The position numbers and the translations under genes are program-made. Positions 53,648 through 64,000 of a DNA stretch of 64,000 nt are shown piece by piece. The notes below the pieces were generated by a model, which made no database searches, was not told the origin of the DNA, and saw nothing but the letters and a program-made list of their open reading frames with translations. The stretch's first letter is position 1, and each line of letters begins with the position of its first letter. Origin of the DNA: Timema cristinae (taxonomy: Eukaryota > Arthropoda > Insecta > Phasmatodea > Timematidae); contig JBCFYV010000245.1 in the NCBI GenBank assembly GCA_039000515.1, positions 30,339 through 94,338 on the forward strand, in the 5' to 3' direction.

Positions 53648-53720
53648 AATAAGTCAGATGGACTTATTAAATAAACAATATCTAATCTTTCAACTAAACA
53701 ATAAGTTAGATGGACTTATT
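53648..53720. repeat. Two hairpin units, 52 bp apart
   Basis: aataagtc-agatg-gacttatt (53648-53668) is a perfect 8 bp hairpin. aataagtt-agatg-gacttatt (53700-53720) is the same with one G-T type mismatch. Both sit in a repeated aaacaa...ttaa context. Confidence 0.75.
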
Positions 53721-53724
53721 AACG

Positions 53725-54480
53725 TCGCCTCTATACTTAGGAAATCAGAGAGGATATTCCTTGGCGGCGCGGAGGTGAGAACCACTCCCAATACTCCATG
53801 GCCACCAGTCCCTTCGTGGAGAGAAGTTCCTTCTTCAACGACGTGATGTGATAGAATAATATACTAATGTAAATCTGAGAGTACTTATTTTATACCCTTT
53901 CTCTGAGGAACGGAACAAAAAAAGAAATAGAAAAATACGTAATAACACAGATGGTGATAGGAAGGACTGGAGCTTGAGATGTGGGAAAAGGGGAGGTGCG
54001 AAGACACGCCGCCACGAAAGTAGCGCTAGAGGGTCGTGGGAGCGAACCTAACTTAGTTTTAGTTCTTTTCATGTCAGGTGATGTAGGGAGTGGATGTGTT
54101 TGGAAGCACCCTGTCGCCATTCGTGTTGAATATTTTGCTAGAAGCAGTTTGCAGTTATCCGATCCCATCCAGCCACGGTGATAAAGTCTTGAAGCATATT
54201 ATTCCTGAATGTACTAGCTTTAATTATCTTCTTTGGATTCCACTATTGTAAGTTTAGTATTTGTATGCAGATTTGTATTATTAAAATCCTTTGTAGTATT
54301 TTCTATTGAGAGCACGTGGATCATATCCGAGTACATCCAGTCGTTAACAGTAGGTTTTGAAGAATATTATTATTAAATATTTCAAATCTAATCCTCTTCT
54401 TTGGATTTTGTCAATATAATTATTATAACTTCGTATTTTTGTGTAGGTGTCAACTTTACATGATTGACACGCTACAATGT
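53725..54480. other. Intergenic, no gene assigned
   Basis: A GC-richer patch at 53990-54180 gives short frames on both strands; none is recognised. Confidence 0.5.
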
Positions 54481-55190
54481 TTACAATTTAGGAATCCATG
54501 AGTTCAACAATATCAGATTTATGTATATGTGGGACTATACGGAAGCTCTCGTGGATCTCAAGAAATATCGTCATGTGTTGTAGGACATTTTCAACAACAT
54601 GCTAAGGAAAATATTCACATTGTTGTATATAGAGATTGGTGTCCAGGACAAAACAGAAACATAAAAATGGCACTAGTATTAATTAAATTTGTTCAAGATC
54701 CTAATACAAGGACTGAAAGGATTGACCATAAATTTATGATTTCAGATCATAGCTATCTGCCTAATGATGCAGATTTTGCAACAACAGAGTAAAAGACAAA
54801 GCAGCGACAATACATTTTTTGTCAACATGATTGGATGGACATCGCAGCAACACCCAAAAAGAGAAAATAATTTGTCATTCTAAACATGGAAATGAGTTTA
54901 GGTCCACCAAACAGCTGGAAGAGAAAATAACAAACAAGACAATAGATGGCCATCGGGTAAATTGGCTTAAAATCAGATGGTATAACTTAGGAAGGACTCA
55001 CCATACACATTGTATGTTAAAGAAACTCTCATTGAAGATATGCCATTCTTTCAGATTGACAGTGACAAATCAGGTCGTGGAGTAAAACCAAATATTTTTA
55101 ATGTCAAACAAGAAATGTTGGATCTTCTGAAATATATTCCACCTGTTCACCACGCATATTGTCGTGCACTGACATGTGTTCCGAATGCTA
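54481..55190 (+). pseudogene. Decayed DDE-like transposase, second unnamed family
   Basis: Pieces in order: FMYMWDY (shifted), SRGSQEISSCVVGHF, DWCPGQNRNIKMALVLIKF, IDHKFMISDHSYLPNDADF, then (shifted) WLKIRWYNLG, ETLIEDMPFFQ, LLKYIPPVHHAYC. I know this series from uncharacterised animal proteins with transposon-like distribution, where D-x-C-x-GQNRN and the HS-x-LPND block are strongly conserved. The Asp of DWCPGQNRN and those of LPNDADF are possible metal ligands. Frameshifts occur near 54530, 54790 and 55010, so only fragments could be made. No ends were found. Confidence 0.6.
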
Positions 55191-55236
55191 ATACACGATT
55201 GAATAAAAATTTTAAGTGTTACAAAGGCGGTTGTTG

Positions 55237-55300
55237 ATGATGGTGGTGGTGGTGGTGGTGGTGGGTGGTGGTGGTGGTGGTGGTAGTGGTGATGATGGGT
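55237..55300. repeat. (TGG)n / (GAT)n microsatellite
   Basis: Interrupted tgg repeats. The minus-strand poly-His/poly-Pro frame is a by-product. Confidence 0.95.
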
Positions 55301-55614
55301 ACCAATTTCATTTGTAATAGACGCCTTGTTTTTAAAAACAGGCAATATAGACAAGTAATCTGTTACATGAAAGGAAATTACCTTCAGTCGTGTATTTTAA
55401 GTGTATAATTTTGCTGTGGACAAACAGTGTAAGTCAATATATTTTTGAATAGCTGATGATAAAATGTGAAATATGTCTTTGTATCTTAAATTTTATTTGT
55501 AAATATATGAAATAAATCATTATCAAAGGTATGTTGTTGAAGAACGAGTGAGCATAAATGTAGTTTTTTCCCAATTTAGTATCTAGTAAATCCCCCTCTA
55601 ACTCAAAACTTACA

Positions 55615-56139
55615 TATGCTGAATTACACTACTCGGCTTCTGAACGGTACTTATAAGGAAGACAATCCTAATGAGCAGATTACTAACTGGACAACTTTAG
55701 ATTTTCTTCTGTGGGTGTACAAGTGGAAGCTGCAAGCGAGATTGATTAACTTAGTTAAAAAGATTCTTAATGTCACAACAATCATTGTTTCAACTGCCAG
55801 CTGTAAAAGAAGATTCTCAAAACGTATCAGATATCTACAATGAGTCAAGAGAGACCGAGTAGTCAAGACATACTGTCAATTGAGAGAGATTTCAATGTAT
55901 ATTTCAATACTGTTATTGAAAAATTTGCACAAATTAAAACTAGGAGATTTTAAATAAATTTAAGTATAATAGCTTCGTATTAATTTAACTTTAATAAATC
56001 GATATTTTCTTAAAGTACAATATATGTGCTTAGGGGCCAAAGGGTTTAATTCTGAATTGGATGGGACTTGAGGTGTGCTAAAGGTCCATGGATTAGGGGA
56101 CCTTGCCCCGGGTACTGGCAACCCAAGCTACGCTACTGG
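55615..56139 (+). pseudogene. hAT transposase C-terminus (zf-MYM1-like group) plus element 3' end
   Basis: The frame 55616-55843 ends IVSTASCKRRFSKRI, and the shifted frame continues TMSQERPSSQDILSIERDF and ends at 55953. This is the hAT dimerisation region of the TASCER-x-FS type. The SCER Glu is changed to Lys. About 190 bp downstream, ggcaacccaagctacgctactg at 56118-56139 looks like the 3' terminal repeat (cagtagcgtagcttggg in reverse). The 5' part of the element is not in the window. Confidence 0.7.
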
Positions 56140-56820
56140 TACTGTAAGTCGGGTAAACATGGCAATGTTGCGTCTGCATATATGTTTGCATCAGTTATAC
56201 AGTATATTATGCAGGGTTATTTTTGCTTCCTCTCAACCCTATTTAGAGATATGTATTGTGACGTTAAAAACATCAAAATCTAGATTTTAATAAATATAAC
56301 AAATATAATATAAAACAAACAAAAAATTGTTTACGCGATGCCGTCAGTATCTCGGCCTAGAACCGAAACCAAGAGTTTTCGTAAGGTTTCCCCGAGAATT
56401 TTATGGAATTAGATATCATACCATAAAGTAATAAGAGTAGTGTAGGCTCTACTTAAAACCAAAAAGAGAAAAAGTAATCGATATTTTAAAATCTAATCCA
56501 AGGATTTTGATTCAATGTTGTGTTTAGGCATTGTTTAACATAACAAAAATAATAATAATGAGAACTCTCATTTTCCCATGAAAACTACTTTGGGGGGTTT
56601 TTTACAAGCAAAAATATCTTACTTTGATCATCTCCGCAACTATTTTAAACACTAAATAACTTATCATTGTTAAGTTTTAGTAGTATTAAAATTAAAAAAA
56701 AAAAAAAGGGTGTGTGTACTTATGTACGTGCGTGAGAAGTTATACTTCTTTGGCATCATGAAATAAACTAAAAGAATCTTAGATTGATGAATAACATTTA
56801 TTGTAGAGAATTGGATATTA
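56140..56820. other. AT-rich intergenic DNA
   Basis: No gene recognised; an A run is near 56695. Confidence 0.6.
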
Positions 56821-57187
56821 GAAATTATTATTATTATTGTTTAACGGCCCATCAACACATCGAGGTCATTAGGGCCTTGAAATATATTAAAAACATAATA
56901 AAATCCCCATAGGGGAAAGAGATAAAACATTCACCATCTGAGACACTCCATAGGAGTGCTCAAATGGGCTCTTGGTATAAGTTAAGTGATGCACCTGCTA
57001 AAAAAACCACAACTGTATCACTCCAATAAAAAGACAAAACAAACATATTAAAATATAACACGTTAAAAAGACAAAACATGTTAAAATGATAATAAGTTAA
57101 AAAGACAAAACATGATAGATCTTAATAAAACTGTTAAAAAGATCTCAATATGAGATATATCCAAAAGAGCCAGTTTATAAAAGTGAC

Positions 57188-60100
57188 TCAAATGGCACTA
57201 AAAAGATCCGCCTGGCGTATAAAACGGAGTAAACAAATAACTCCATCCGCACTATCGCGCAATAAAAAACGTGTCACCTTTAAAATCAAGAGCCAGATGA
57301 ATAGGGGCTAGTTTGCGACACTCCACCAAAATGTGATGCACACTAAGGGGAGATCGCAAAACTCACACACTGGAGGTGGATCCCCTCTCAGTAAAAAACT
57401 ATGGGTCAATGAAGTATGCCCGACGCGGAGTCTCGTCACGATGACCTCCTCTCCTCTAGACTTTCGTATAGAAGAGGGCCATCGCGACACACAGTCCCTG
57501 ATGGACCGCAGCTTGTTCTGAGCAGGGTCGAGACCCATTGCTCGTGCCAGGTGCGTAACACTCCACGCCGAACATAACCCTTTAGATCTAAAAACAGGAC
57601 ACCCAGACTCGACTCCGGAGGCAGGCGTGATGCCTCTTTGGCTGCCTGGTCCGCCAGTTCATTTCCTGGAAGACCAGCGTGACCAGGAATCCAGCAAAAG
57701 GCGAGCCGGGTGCTTAATGAATCAATTTTTAAAATTTGCTCATGTATCATCTGCACGAGGGGATTCCAGGAGTAGAGAGTAGACAATGCCAACAGAGCAC
57801 TCATGGAATCCGTGCAGATGAGAACAGAACGGTGACTATTTCGGTATATAAAACACAAAGATTTAAAAATGGCATACAATTCAGCCGTAAAAACACTGGT
57901 TTCTTTAGGTAAACCAAATTTAAAATTGGATCCTTCCACAACAAAAGCACATCCAACGGAAGCTACAGATTTAGAGCCATCAATGTAGATGCGCTCAAAT
58001 CCGTGAAAGCGAGTGGAGAGGAGCTCATTAAAGGTCCTCTCATATACAAGGTTTGGGGTGGTCGCTTTAGGGAACTTGGCAAGATCAAAATGGCATTTCG
58101 GAGGGCGTATTTTCCAGGGAGGAACTCGACCTGGGGATGTAGGTATAGCCTTTGGCAGCACTATCCCACACGTGTCGAAAACCGATAGCATCCGGATCCC
58201 AACCGGATTGTACTACGCCATTTGGTTTCATACAAGACACGGTTAGGGGGATGAAAAACAGTGCGGTAGACAACATGCTCTGGCATGCAGTGCAGTTTAG
58301 ACGCGTAAGATGCCAGAAGATAGGACCGCCGGTAAGATAGAGGCGGCTCACCGGCGTCGGCACAGATGCTGACGACTGGACTGGTACGAAAAGCACCGGT
58401 AGCCAGTCTAATGCCAGCATGGTGGACACTATCTAGCATCTATAAACCCGAGGGTCTAGCTGAGCCATATACAAAACTGCCATAGTCAAGTTTAGATCTT
58501 ACCAAAGCCCTATACAGGCGCATCAAGGTTTCCCTATCTGCACCCCAGGACCGACCGCTAACTACTTTGAGCAGGTTTAGTGCTTTTATAGACCTCGCTT
58601 TCAAGTCCTTGATGTGGAGGATCCAAGTTAATTTAAAATCAAATAAAAGTCCCAGAAACTTTACGGTTTCTGAGACTGGTAGAACGGCGTGGTTCATTAA
58701 AATATTGGGGCTGGCTGTATTCCACGTAATCTATGGAAGTGGACGACCGTCGTTTTGGCTGCAGAGAAGCGAAAGCCATTACGCGATGCCCACGACCAAA
58801 GATCGTTAACACTCAGTTGTATCTGTCGTTCAGCCCTGTGGAGACTTGACGAACTGCAATAAATTGCGTAGTCATCCACAAAAAGGCATGAACGAACAGG
58901 TAAGCGCACGTTGTACACAATACTATTTATCGCGATAGCGAACAACGTACAGCTCAAAATACTACCCTGAGGCACCCCATTTTCTTGAATAAAATCCTCG
59001 GATAAGGTGTTATTTAACCTTACCCGGAGTGTCTATCCGACATAAAATTGGATATAAAAGAAGGAAGGTTTCCTCGAAACCCCCAATTAAAAAGTGTTTT
59101 CAGAATGCCGTACCGCCAGCTGGTGTCGTACGCTTTCTCCAGATCGAAGAAAACAGCCAGAAGGTGCTGTTTATGTAGAAAAGCGTCACGAACAGCCGTC
59201 TCTAAATGGACAAGATGATCAACTGTAGATCGATTCCGGCGAAAATCACATTGAATGTTAGATAGCAGAATGCGGGATTCTAAATACCATATAAATCGTT
59301 TATTAATTATTTTTTCCAGTATTTTACATACACAACTAGTTAAATCTATCGGTCGATAACTAGTTGGTTCTAATTTATCTTTGCCACTTTTATATAACGG
59401 GATAACGATTGCTTGCCTCCAAAGTGTTGGGAACTGATGAGAATCCCAGACACTATTGAAAAGGTCCAGAAGATATGCGTGTCCGGCAGGGGGCAGCTGC
59501 CGCAACATTTCATAGTGGATATCATCTGGACCGGAAGCTGTGTTACCCGCCTGGGTGAGGGCATAGGCCAGTTCATCTTGCGTGAAAGGGGAGTTATAAT
59601 CCTCCCCCCGACTCGGCCCAAAATCAATAGTACGGCGCTCGATGATCCTATTATGCACCGCGAACTAGTTAGAGTAGCTAGCAGTGCTAGAAATAGCGGC
59701 AAACATCGAGCCCAATACATTGGCGACCTCCATAGGGGAGGAGACAAGTGAACCGTTTGACATGAGGGCAGGTATACTATTAATGGAATTTTTGTTACCA
59801 CTTAATTTACGTATATTGTCCCAAAACTTAGTTGTGGGAGTGGTAATTGTAAGCGTAGAAATAAACTGTCTCCAAGAATCTCTTCTGCTTTCTCGAATGA
59901 TACGGCGAGCTCTATCACGTAGAATCCGGAATGACTCCAGATTCTCCGAAGTTGGACGTCGATGAAAGAGACGTAGGGCCCTCCGACGGTTAGAAATAGC
60001 TAGTCGGCACTCCTCGTTCCACCAGGGAACAGGACGGTGGCGCGGGTTTGGCGAGGATTTAGGGATGGATGCCCTCGCCGCTGCTATGACCGTCGAAGTA

Positions 60101-60869
60101 AATTGCCCAGCCTTAACATCGACGTCAGAAGAAAAGGGTTCGTCGAATACGGCGAACTCGCGGAATTTATCCCAGTTAGCACGTTTAAGAACCCATTGGG
60201 GGAACCGTGCTGTACTGGAGGATCTTGAATTTGAGAAAGGAGAATGGGAAAGTGATCGCTGCCACATAGGTCCGAGTGAACCTCCCAAAGGAAGTGAGCA
60301 GCAATCCCGGGGCTACATAGGGTTAGGTCGATGGCAGAGGATACACCATTAAAGGTGGAGAAGTGTGTCTGGGTCCCGGTGTTCATTAACACCAGGTTTC
60401 CCGAGACAAGAATATCCTCTACCAGCCTCCCGCGGGTGTCTATAAATTTAGACCCCCACACCAGGTTATGCGCGTTAAAGTCCCCAAGATGATATAGGGG
60501 GCGGGAAGTTATATCAAGAGGGCCTCTAGAGTCCTCTTGGAAACACGTTCACCTGGTGGGAGGTAAATGCAGCATACGGTTACCTCCATAGGAAGGGAGG
60601 TTCTGACAGCAATCACTTGGAGATCAGAGACAATATTTATAAACTTATGATATATGTTGCTACGTGCGAATATAGCCACACCTCCGCTAGCCCGATCAAA
60701 GAGTGGCTTGTCGTACGATATACATCGTACCTACGAAGCATCGGGTTGTCAGTTGGGCGGAAGTGGGTTTCCTGCAAACACAAGATGGGAGGATGCAGGA
60801 AGAAATTAGTAGTTTAATTTCCTCTACACGAGCATAGAAACCCCTACAATTCCATTGTAATAGCAACAT
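57188..60869 (-). pseudogene. LINE ORF2: endonuclease, reverse transcriptase, RNase H
   Basis: The start ATG at 60869 (MLLLQWNCRGFYAR) is typical for I/Jockey-type ORF2. The APE endonuclease shows ILGDFNAHN, SAIDLTLCSP and CGSDHFPI. The RT shows SYRPIDLTSCVCKILE, VFFDLEKAYDTSW (motif A), MPQGSILSCTLFAIAIN (motif B) and FVDDYAIYCSS (motif C, intact FVDD). RNase H shows RIYIDGSKS, FTAELYAIF, LICTDSMSALLAL and GNELADQAAKEA, with the catalytic Asp, Glu, Asp and Asp present. The C-terminus has a Cys/His motif (VCEFCDLPL, then HHILVEC in shifted frame). The frame changes at least four times (near 60200, 58990, 58697 and 58180) and a stop lies near 59661. Stops also interrupt 60500-60850. The ORF is decayed but every domain is present. 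Confidence 0.9.
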
Positions 60870-60887
60870 AAGTTATTAGTATGAAAT

Positions 60888-62352
60888 TTAGTTATCCTCG
60901 CAATCCATTTCACTATCCTTTAAAAATAAAAATTTGTTGAGGTCCTTTTTAGGCCCTCTTGATTTCCCAGTCTCTCCTGTACCTCCCGCTTCAGGAGAGG
61001 TTTCAGTTTATTTTGGAGAGACTGGGTAGTCGGATTCTTGTTCGAAGGCTTTAAGGCCTTAGACGCTTTTTTTATTAAAAAAAATTTCGGCGGTCTCTCG
61101 CTGGTCCTTCTTCAAGGCACCAGTGGGACTCGCCTTAGCGGCCTCACCTGTTCCGCAACTCGTCCCCACCTCCGGAAGCCCAGAGGTGGGTGTGAGAGGC
61201 TCAACAATGGCCGCCCTTATTTTAGTACCCCGAGACGGGCCCGGGGGCATTTCCCGAGGTGGGCTCGGGGGGTTTCCCCGAGGTGGGCTTGGGGGAGTTC
61301 CTCGAGGAGGTCTCCTCGGTGGTATAGGTGGGGGAGACGACCGTTGTCGTTGTAGCGGTTTGGCCTCGTTTAAAAATTTAGGCGCCAGGAAAGTTGGCGC
61401 GGAATCAACATAAATGTCTCGAGAAGAGACGACTGGCACTGGTCGCGTTGGCTCCTTAGCAAGATTAACTGCGCAATGGCAGTTGGGACAGTTTATATTT
61501 TGACTGACAATACGGCTATATGAAGTTTGAAATACCAGAGCTTGACTTGATACGTATTCCTTGCGTGCCTGGGCATATGAGAGCTTCTTTTCAGATTGTA
61601 TCTCCAGGACTTTCTTCTCTACCTTCCATTTTGGACAGGCCCGAGACCAGGCGGAATGCGGACCCTTGCAGTAGACGCAGTATTTAGGAGACTCGCATGG
61701 TGTTTCGTGAGCCTCCTGTCCACAATCCGCACAGGTTGGCTTACCAAGGCATCGCAGCTTCGTATGCCCAAATTCCTTGCACCGAAAACAGCGCCGAGGG
61801 TTAGGGACATACGGCCGGACCATGAGCACGTGGAAGCCTGCTCGGACCTCCTTCGGAAGGGTAGGAGTCGCAAATGTGAGGATATACGTATCAGTCTTCT
61901 TTTCTTGTCCATTCTTTTTTGTGACAATACGGTACACTTCGGTGACATGCTGGGGAGAAAGCTCCTCACAGATCTCCTCAATGCTTACGCAGTCGAGGTC
62001 ATAACAAGTGACCACTCCCCTGCAAACATTGAGGAACCTGTGGGGCCCACCTTCACCTGTATATTTGCCGTATTAATCAACGGTATTTCGGAGATCGCCA
62101 TAATATTTGAGGATTGTGTGTCGGTCATAGTCTGAATCATATTGGTGCCATCACGCAGTTTCCTTATTAAAACGTCAGATTTGCTGCTCCATTTATCACT
62201 CTTTCGAGGATAAATGGGCTGACACGTTTTAGATATTCACTTTCATTCACTCGAGACATCACCAGGAAGCGGGGCTGGGGCCTCACCACTTCGTGGCTTT
62301 TTTTTATCAAGACAGGGCTGGACGGCCTTACCCGTTTCCCGCCTTTTATCAT
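60888..62352 (-). pseudogene. LINE ORF1: Gag-like RNA-binding protein with zinc knuckles
   Basis: A likely start is ATG at 62352 (MIKGGKRVRPSSPVL), followed by RFLVMSRVNESEYLKRVSPF. After frame changes near 62175 and 62047 the 318-codon frame 62015-61059 runs to a stop. It holds a conserved VTCYDLDCVSIEEICEEL block and knuckles CFRCKEFGHTKLRC, CADCGQEAHETPC and CVYCKGPHSAWSRAC. A Pro/Arg-rich stretch follows (PPRRPPRGTPPSPPRG). A further shift at an A run near 61070 leads to a basic tail ending SEMDCEDN at 60888. ORF1 proteins of this type bind the LINE RNA in the cytoplasm. The spacing to ORF2 is 18 bp. Confidence 0.85.
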
Positions 62353-63068
62353 TAATACGGCCCTGTGAGGGGCCGGGCAGTGAGATGTCAGCGGAACTTG
62401 GCAGTACGGTGCCAGCGGACAGTAAGGTGTCAGCTGTGACAATAAACTCATTCATGAGTGTGAGGACAACCTGCAAAAGTACTCGGATCGTAGACCCAGG
62501 TTGATCCCAGTTGGTTCTACCACATAGGGCCCTGTTAACTCTTCCGACGAGAGGCTCCATACGACGATAGACATGACAACCTTCATATGGAGCATCGCCG
62601 GAAAAGAGGTCACCGCAGCAAGTGTATGCAGGAAAGTGCTAATTTGCGTCTGGGACCCTAATGAACGCAACAGGTCTTTTCTCAAGGTAGGGTACCCGAT
62701 TGTCATCCCTAAGGCCCTTCTACCAAGATATTACAACCGGCGCACTTTCATTCGGGAGCTCAAGGCAGTGGTATCCAATAATAAACAGAGAAGAGCCGGG
62801 TTATTTACCAAGGTCGTCAACGGAAAGGCCAAAGGCCTCTGTGCAGGATGAACGGTGGGGGAAAGGAAGAAAAAGGTTAGGATAGATAAAGCGAAGGGGA
62901 ATAGTGAAAAAAAGGGGGAAAGTGAAGGAAGGAGAAAATGATGTGAAAGGAAAGATATAGGATAGGTTTGTCCCACACAGGTACGTCTTGCACAGAAGCC
63001 TCCCCTTTTAGTCGCTTCTTACGACAAGCAGGGTTACTGCGGACTATTCTAAACCCCCTCCCGCAGGG
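62353..63068 (-). other. LINE copy B 5' UTR
   Basis: 62335-62760 is repeated at 63575-64000, which marks it as element sequence. Features include ccggatcgtagacccagg-like and gggtacccgattgtcatcc segments. 63003-63068 holds the ttgtcgtaagaagcgac block also found at 26398-26470. Open frames on the plus strand across this region are antisense by-products. Confidence 0.7.
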
Positions 63069-63069
63069 G

Positions 63070-63565
63070 GGGATCCAAGTTAATTTAAAATCATATAAAA
63101 GTCCCAGAAACCTTACGCTTTCTGAGACTGGTAAAACAACATGGTTCATTAAAATACTGGGGGCTGGCTGTATTCCGCGTGTTCTATGAAGTGGACAACC
63201 GTCGTGTTGGCTGCAGAGAAGCGAAAGCCATTACGCGATGCCCACGATCCAAGATTGTTGACATAGAATGTATCTGCCGTTCAGCCCTGTGGAAACTTGA
63301 CGAACTGCAATAAATTGCGTAGTCCATCCACAAAGAGGCATGACCGTACAGGCATGCGCACATTGTCAACAAAGCTATTTATTGCGATAGCGAACAACGT
63401 ACAGCTCAGAATACTACCCTGAGGCACCCCATTTTCTGAATAAAATCATCGATAAGGTGTTAATCAACCTTACCCGAAGTGTTTATCCGACATAAAAATT
63501 AGATATAAAAATTGGAAGGTTCCCTTGAAACCCCCAATTAAAAAGTGTTTTTCATAATGCCGTAC
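63070..63565 (-). mobile_element. LINE copy C: ORF2 reverse transcriptase fragment
   Basis: Same orientation as copy B, equivalent to copy B about 58610-59110. It reads NHVVLPVSESVRFLGLL, then FFHRAERQIH (shifted) and later SDKHFG. It carries many small deletions and is older or less constrained than copy B. Confidence 0.85.
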
Positions 63566-63574
63566 CGCCATGTG

Positions 63575-64000
63575 GTACGGCCTTACCCGTTTCCGCCTCT
63601 TATCTATACTACGACCCTGTCGAGGGGCCGGCAGTGAGTTGAAAGCATGTTTTGGCAGTACGATGCCAGCGGCGACAATGTTGTCGGCCATGCCATGATT
63701 GGGGACAACCTACACAATACTCGGATCGTAGACCCAGGGTGACCCAAATTGGTAATACCACATATGGCTCTGTTAACTGTCCCGACGAGAGGCCCTATAT
63801 TTCGCTAGACATGACAACCTTCGCATAGAGCATCGCCGAGCAGAGGTCGTTCGCACAAGTGGGGGTAGGAAAGTGCCAATTTTTCGTCCGGGCCTCATGA
63901 ACGCAACCATCTTTTCCCAAAGTAGGGTACCCGGTTTTTTGTCATCCTAAGGCCCTTCTACAAGGTTTGCAACCGCCCTTTCATTTTAGGGCTCAACGCA
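63575..64000 (-). mobile_element. LINE copy C: 5' UTR joined directly to the RT fragment
   Basis: Matches 62335-62760 (ctcggatcgtagacccaggg, gggtacccggttttttgtcatcc, cctaaggcccttcta). The end of the RT fragment (accgccatgtggtacgg) passes straight into 5' UTR (ccttacccgtttccgcctc). ORF1, the endonuclease and part of RT are therefore deleted. It continues beyond the window. Confidence 0.8.

Larger units (their letters stand above)
56826..63068 (-). mobile_element. I-type LINE copy B, nearly full length
   Basis: In minus orientation: 5' UTR from about 63068 (starting ccctgcgggagggggtttag), ORF1 about 62352-60888, ORF2 60869-57188, 3' UTR to about 56840 and a (TAA)n tail at 56826-56838. An RNase H domain in ORF2, three CCHC-type knuckles in ORF1 and a TAA tail fit the I superfamily. 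At 6.2 kb it has the size of a complete I-like element. Several frameshifts make it inactive. The 5' UTR contains a strongly pyrimidine-rich sense stretch (62880-62960). Confidence 0.9.

Noticed and set aside
55070..55354. Poly-His/poly-Pro frame
   Set aside because: Produced by the (TGG)n microsatellite read on the minus strand.
61038..62135. Plus-strand frames of 96-179 codons
   Set aside because: Antisense to the LINE ORF1; the minus strand carries zinc knuckles and explains the sequence.

Overview
This window looks like repeat-rich, AT-rich animal DNA, most likely from an arthropod. The evidence is the content: tRNA-derived SINEs, I-type LINEs with an RNase H domain and (TAA)n tails, and remnants of Helitron, piggyBac, hAT, pogo, PIF/Harbinger and Mutator/Kolobok-type elements. 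There are also several satellites. I see no bacterial-style operon, no CRISPR array, no rRNA and no complete host gene. I cannot name the species.

Layout. 1-2.3 kb is a patchwork of tandem arrays, including one built from a SINE segment and one built from tRNA-like units. 2.3-12 kb holds a pogo-like transposase tail, SINEs, a ~140 bp satellite and microsatellites in AT-rich DNA. 12.46-16.45 kb is one DNA transposon with a Mutator/Kolobok-type transposase, split by a probable solo LTR. 17.06-18.89 kb is a 54 bp minisatellite of about 34 copies. 20.5-22.6 kb (minus) is a decayed DDE-like transposase of a family I cannot name. 23.1-24.25 kb is a deleted Helitron with both ends. 27.2-27.9 kb is a piggyBac relic. 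30.8-33.9 kb is a LINE copy (minus) carrying a solo LTR. 33.9-34.45 kb is a second pogo-like tail. 35.3-40.66 kb is a hAT transposase gene interrupted by a 3.35 kb PIF/Harbinger element with both of its genes. 41-56 kb is sparse: LINE fragments, SINEs, a hAT MITE sitting beside a possible host promoter, an LTR-element gag start, another DDE-like relic and a hAT 3' end. 56.8-63.07 kb (minus) is a nearly full-length I-type LINE with 5' UTR, ORF1, ORF2, 3' UTR and (TAA)n tail. 63.07-64 kb is a further LINE copy with an internal deletion.

How the parts relate. The window is mainly a record of nested insertion. In three places the target sequence can be followed across an insertion: LTR in transposase, Harbinger in hAT, and LTR in LINE. 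In each case, removing the insert plus one target-site copy restores either the reading frame or the sequence of the related LINE copy. The Harbinger element is the best preserved. Its transposase and its MADF/BESS partner lie on opposite strands with interleaved exons, each gene having an exon inside the other's intron. Nearly all coding sequences carry frameshifts or stops and should be read as pseudogenes. All calls come from reading the sequence; no alignment or database search was run.
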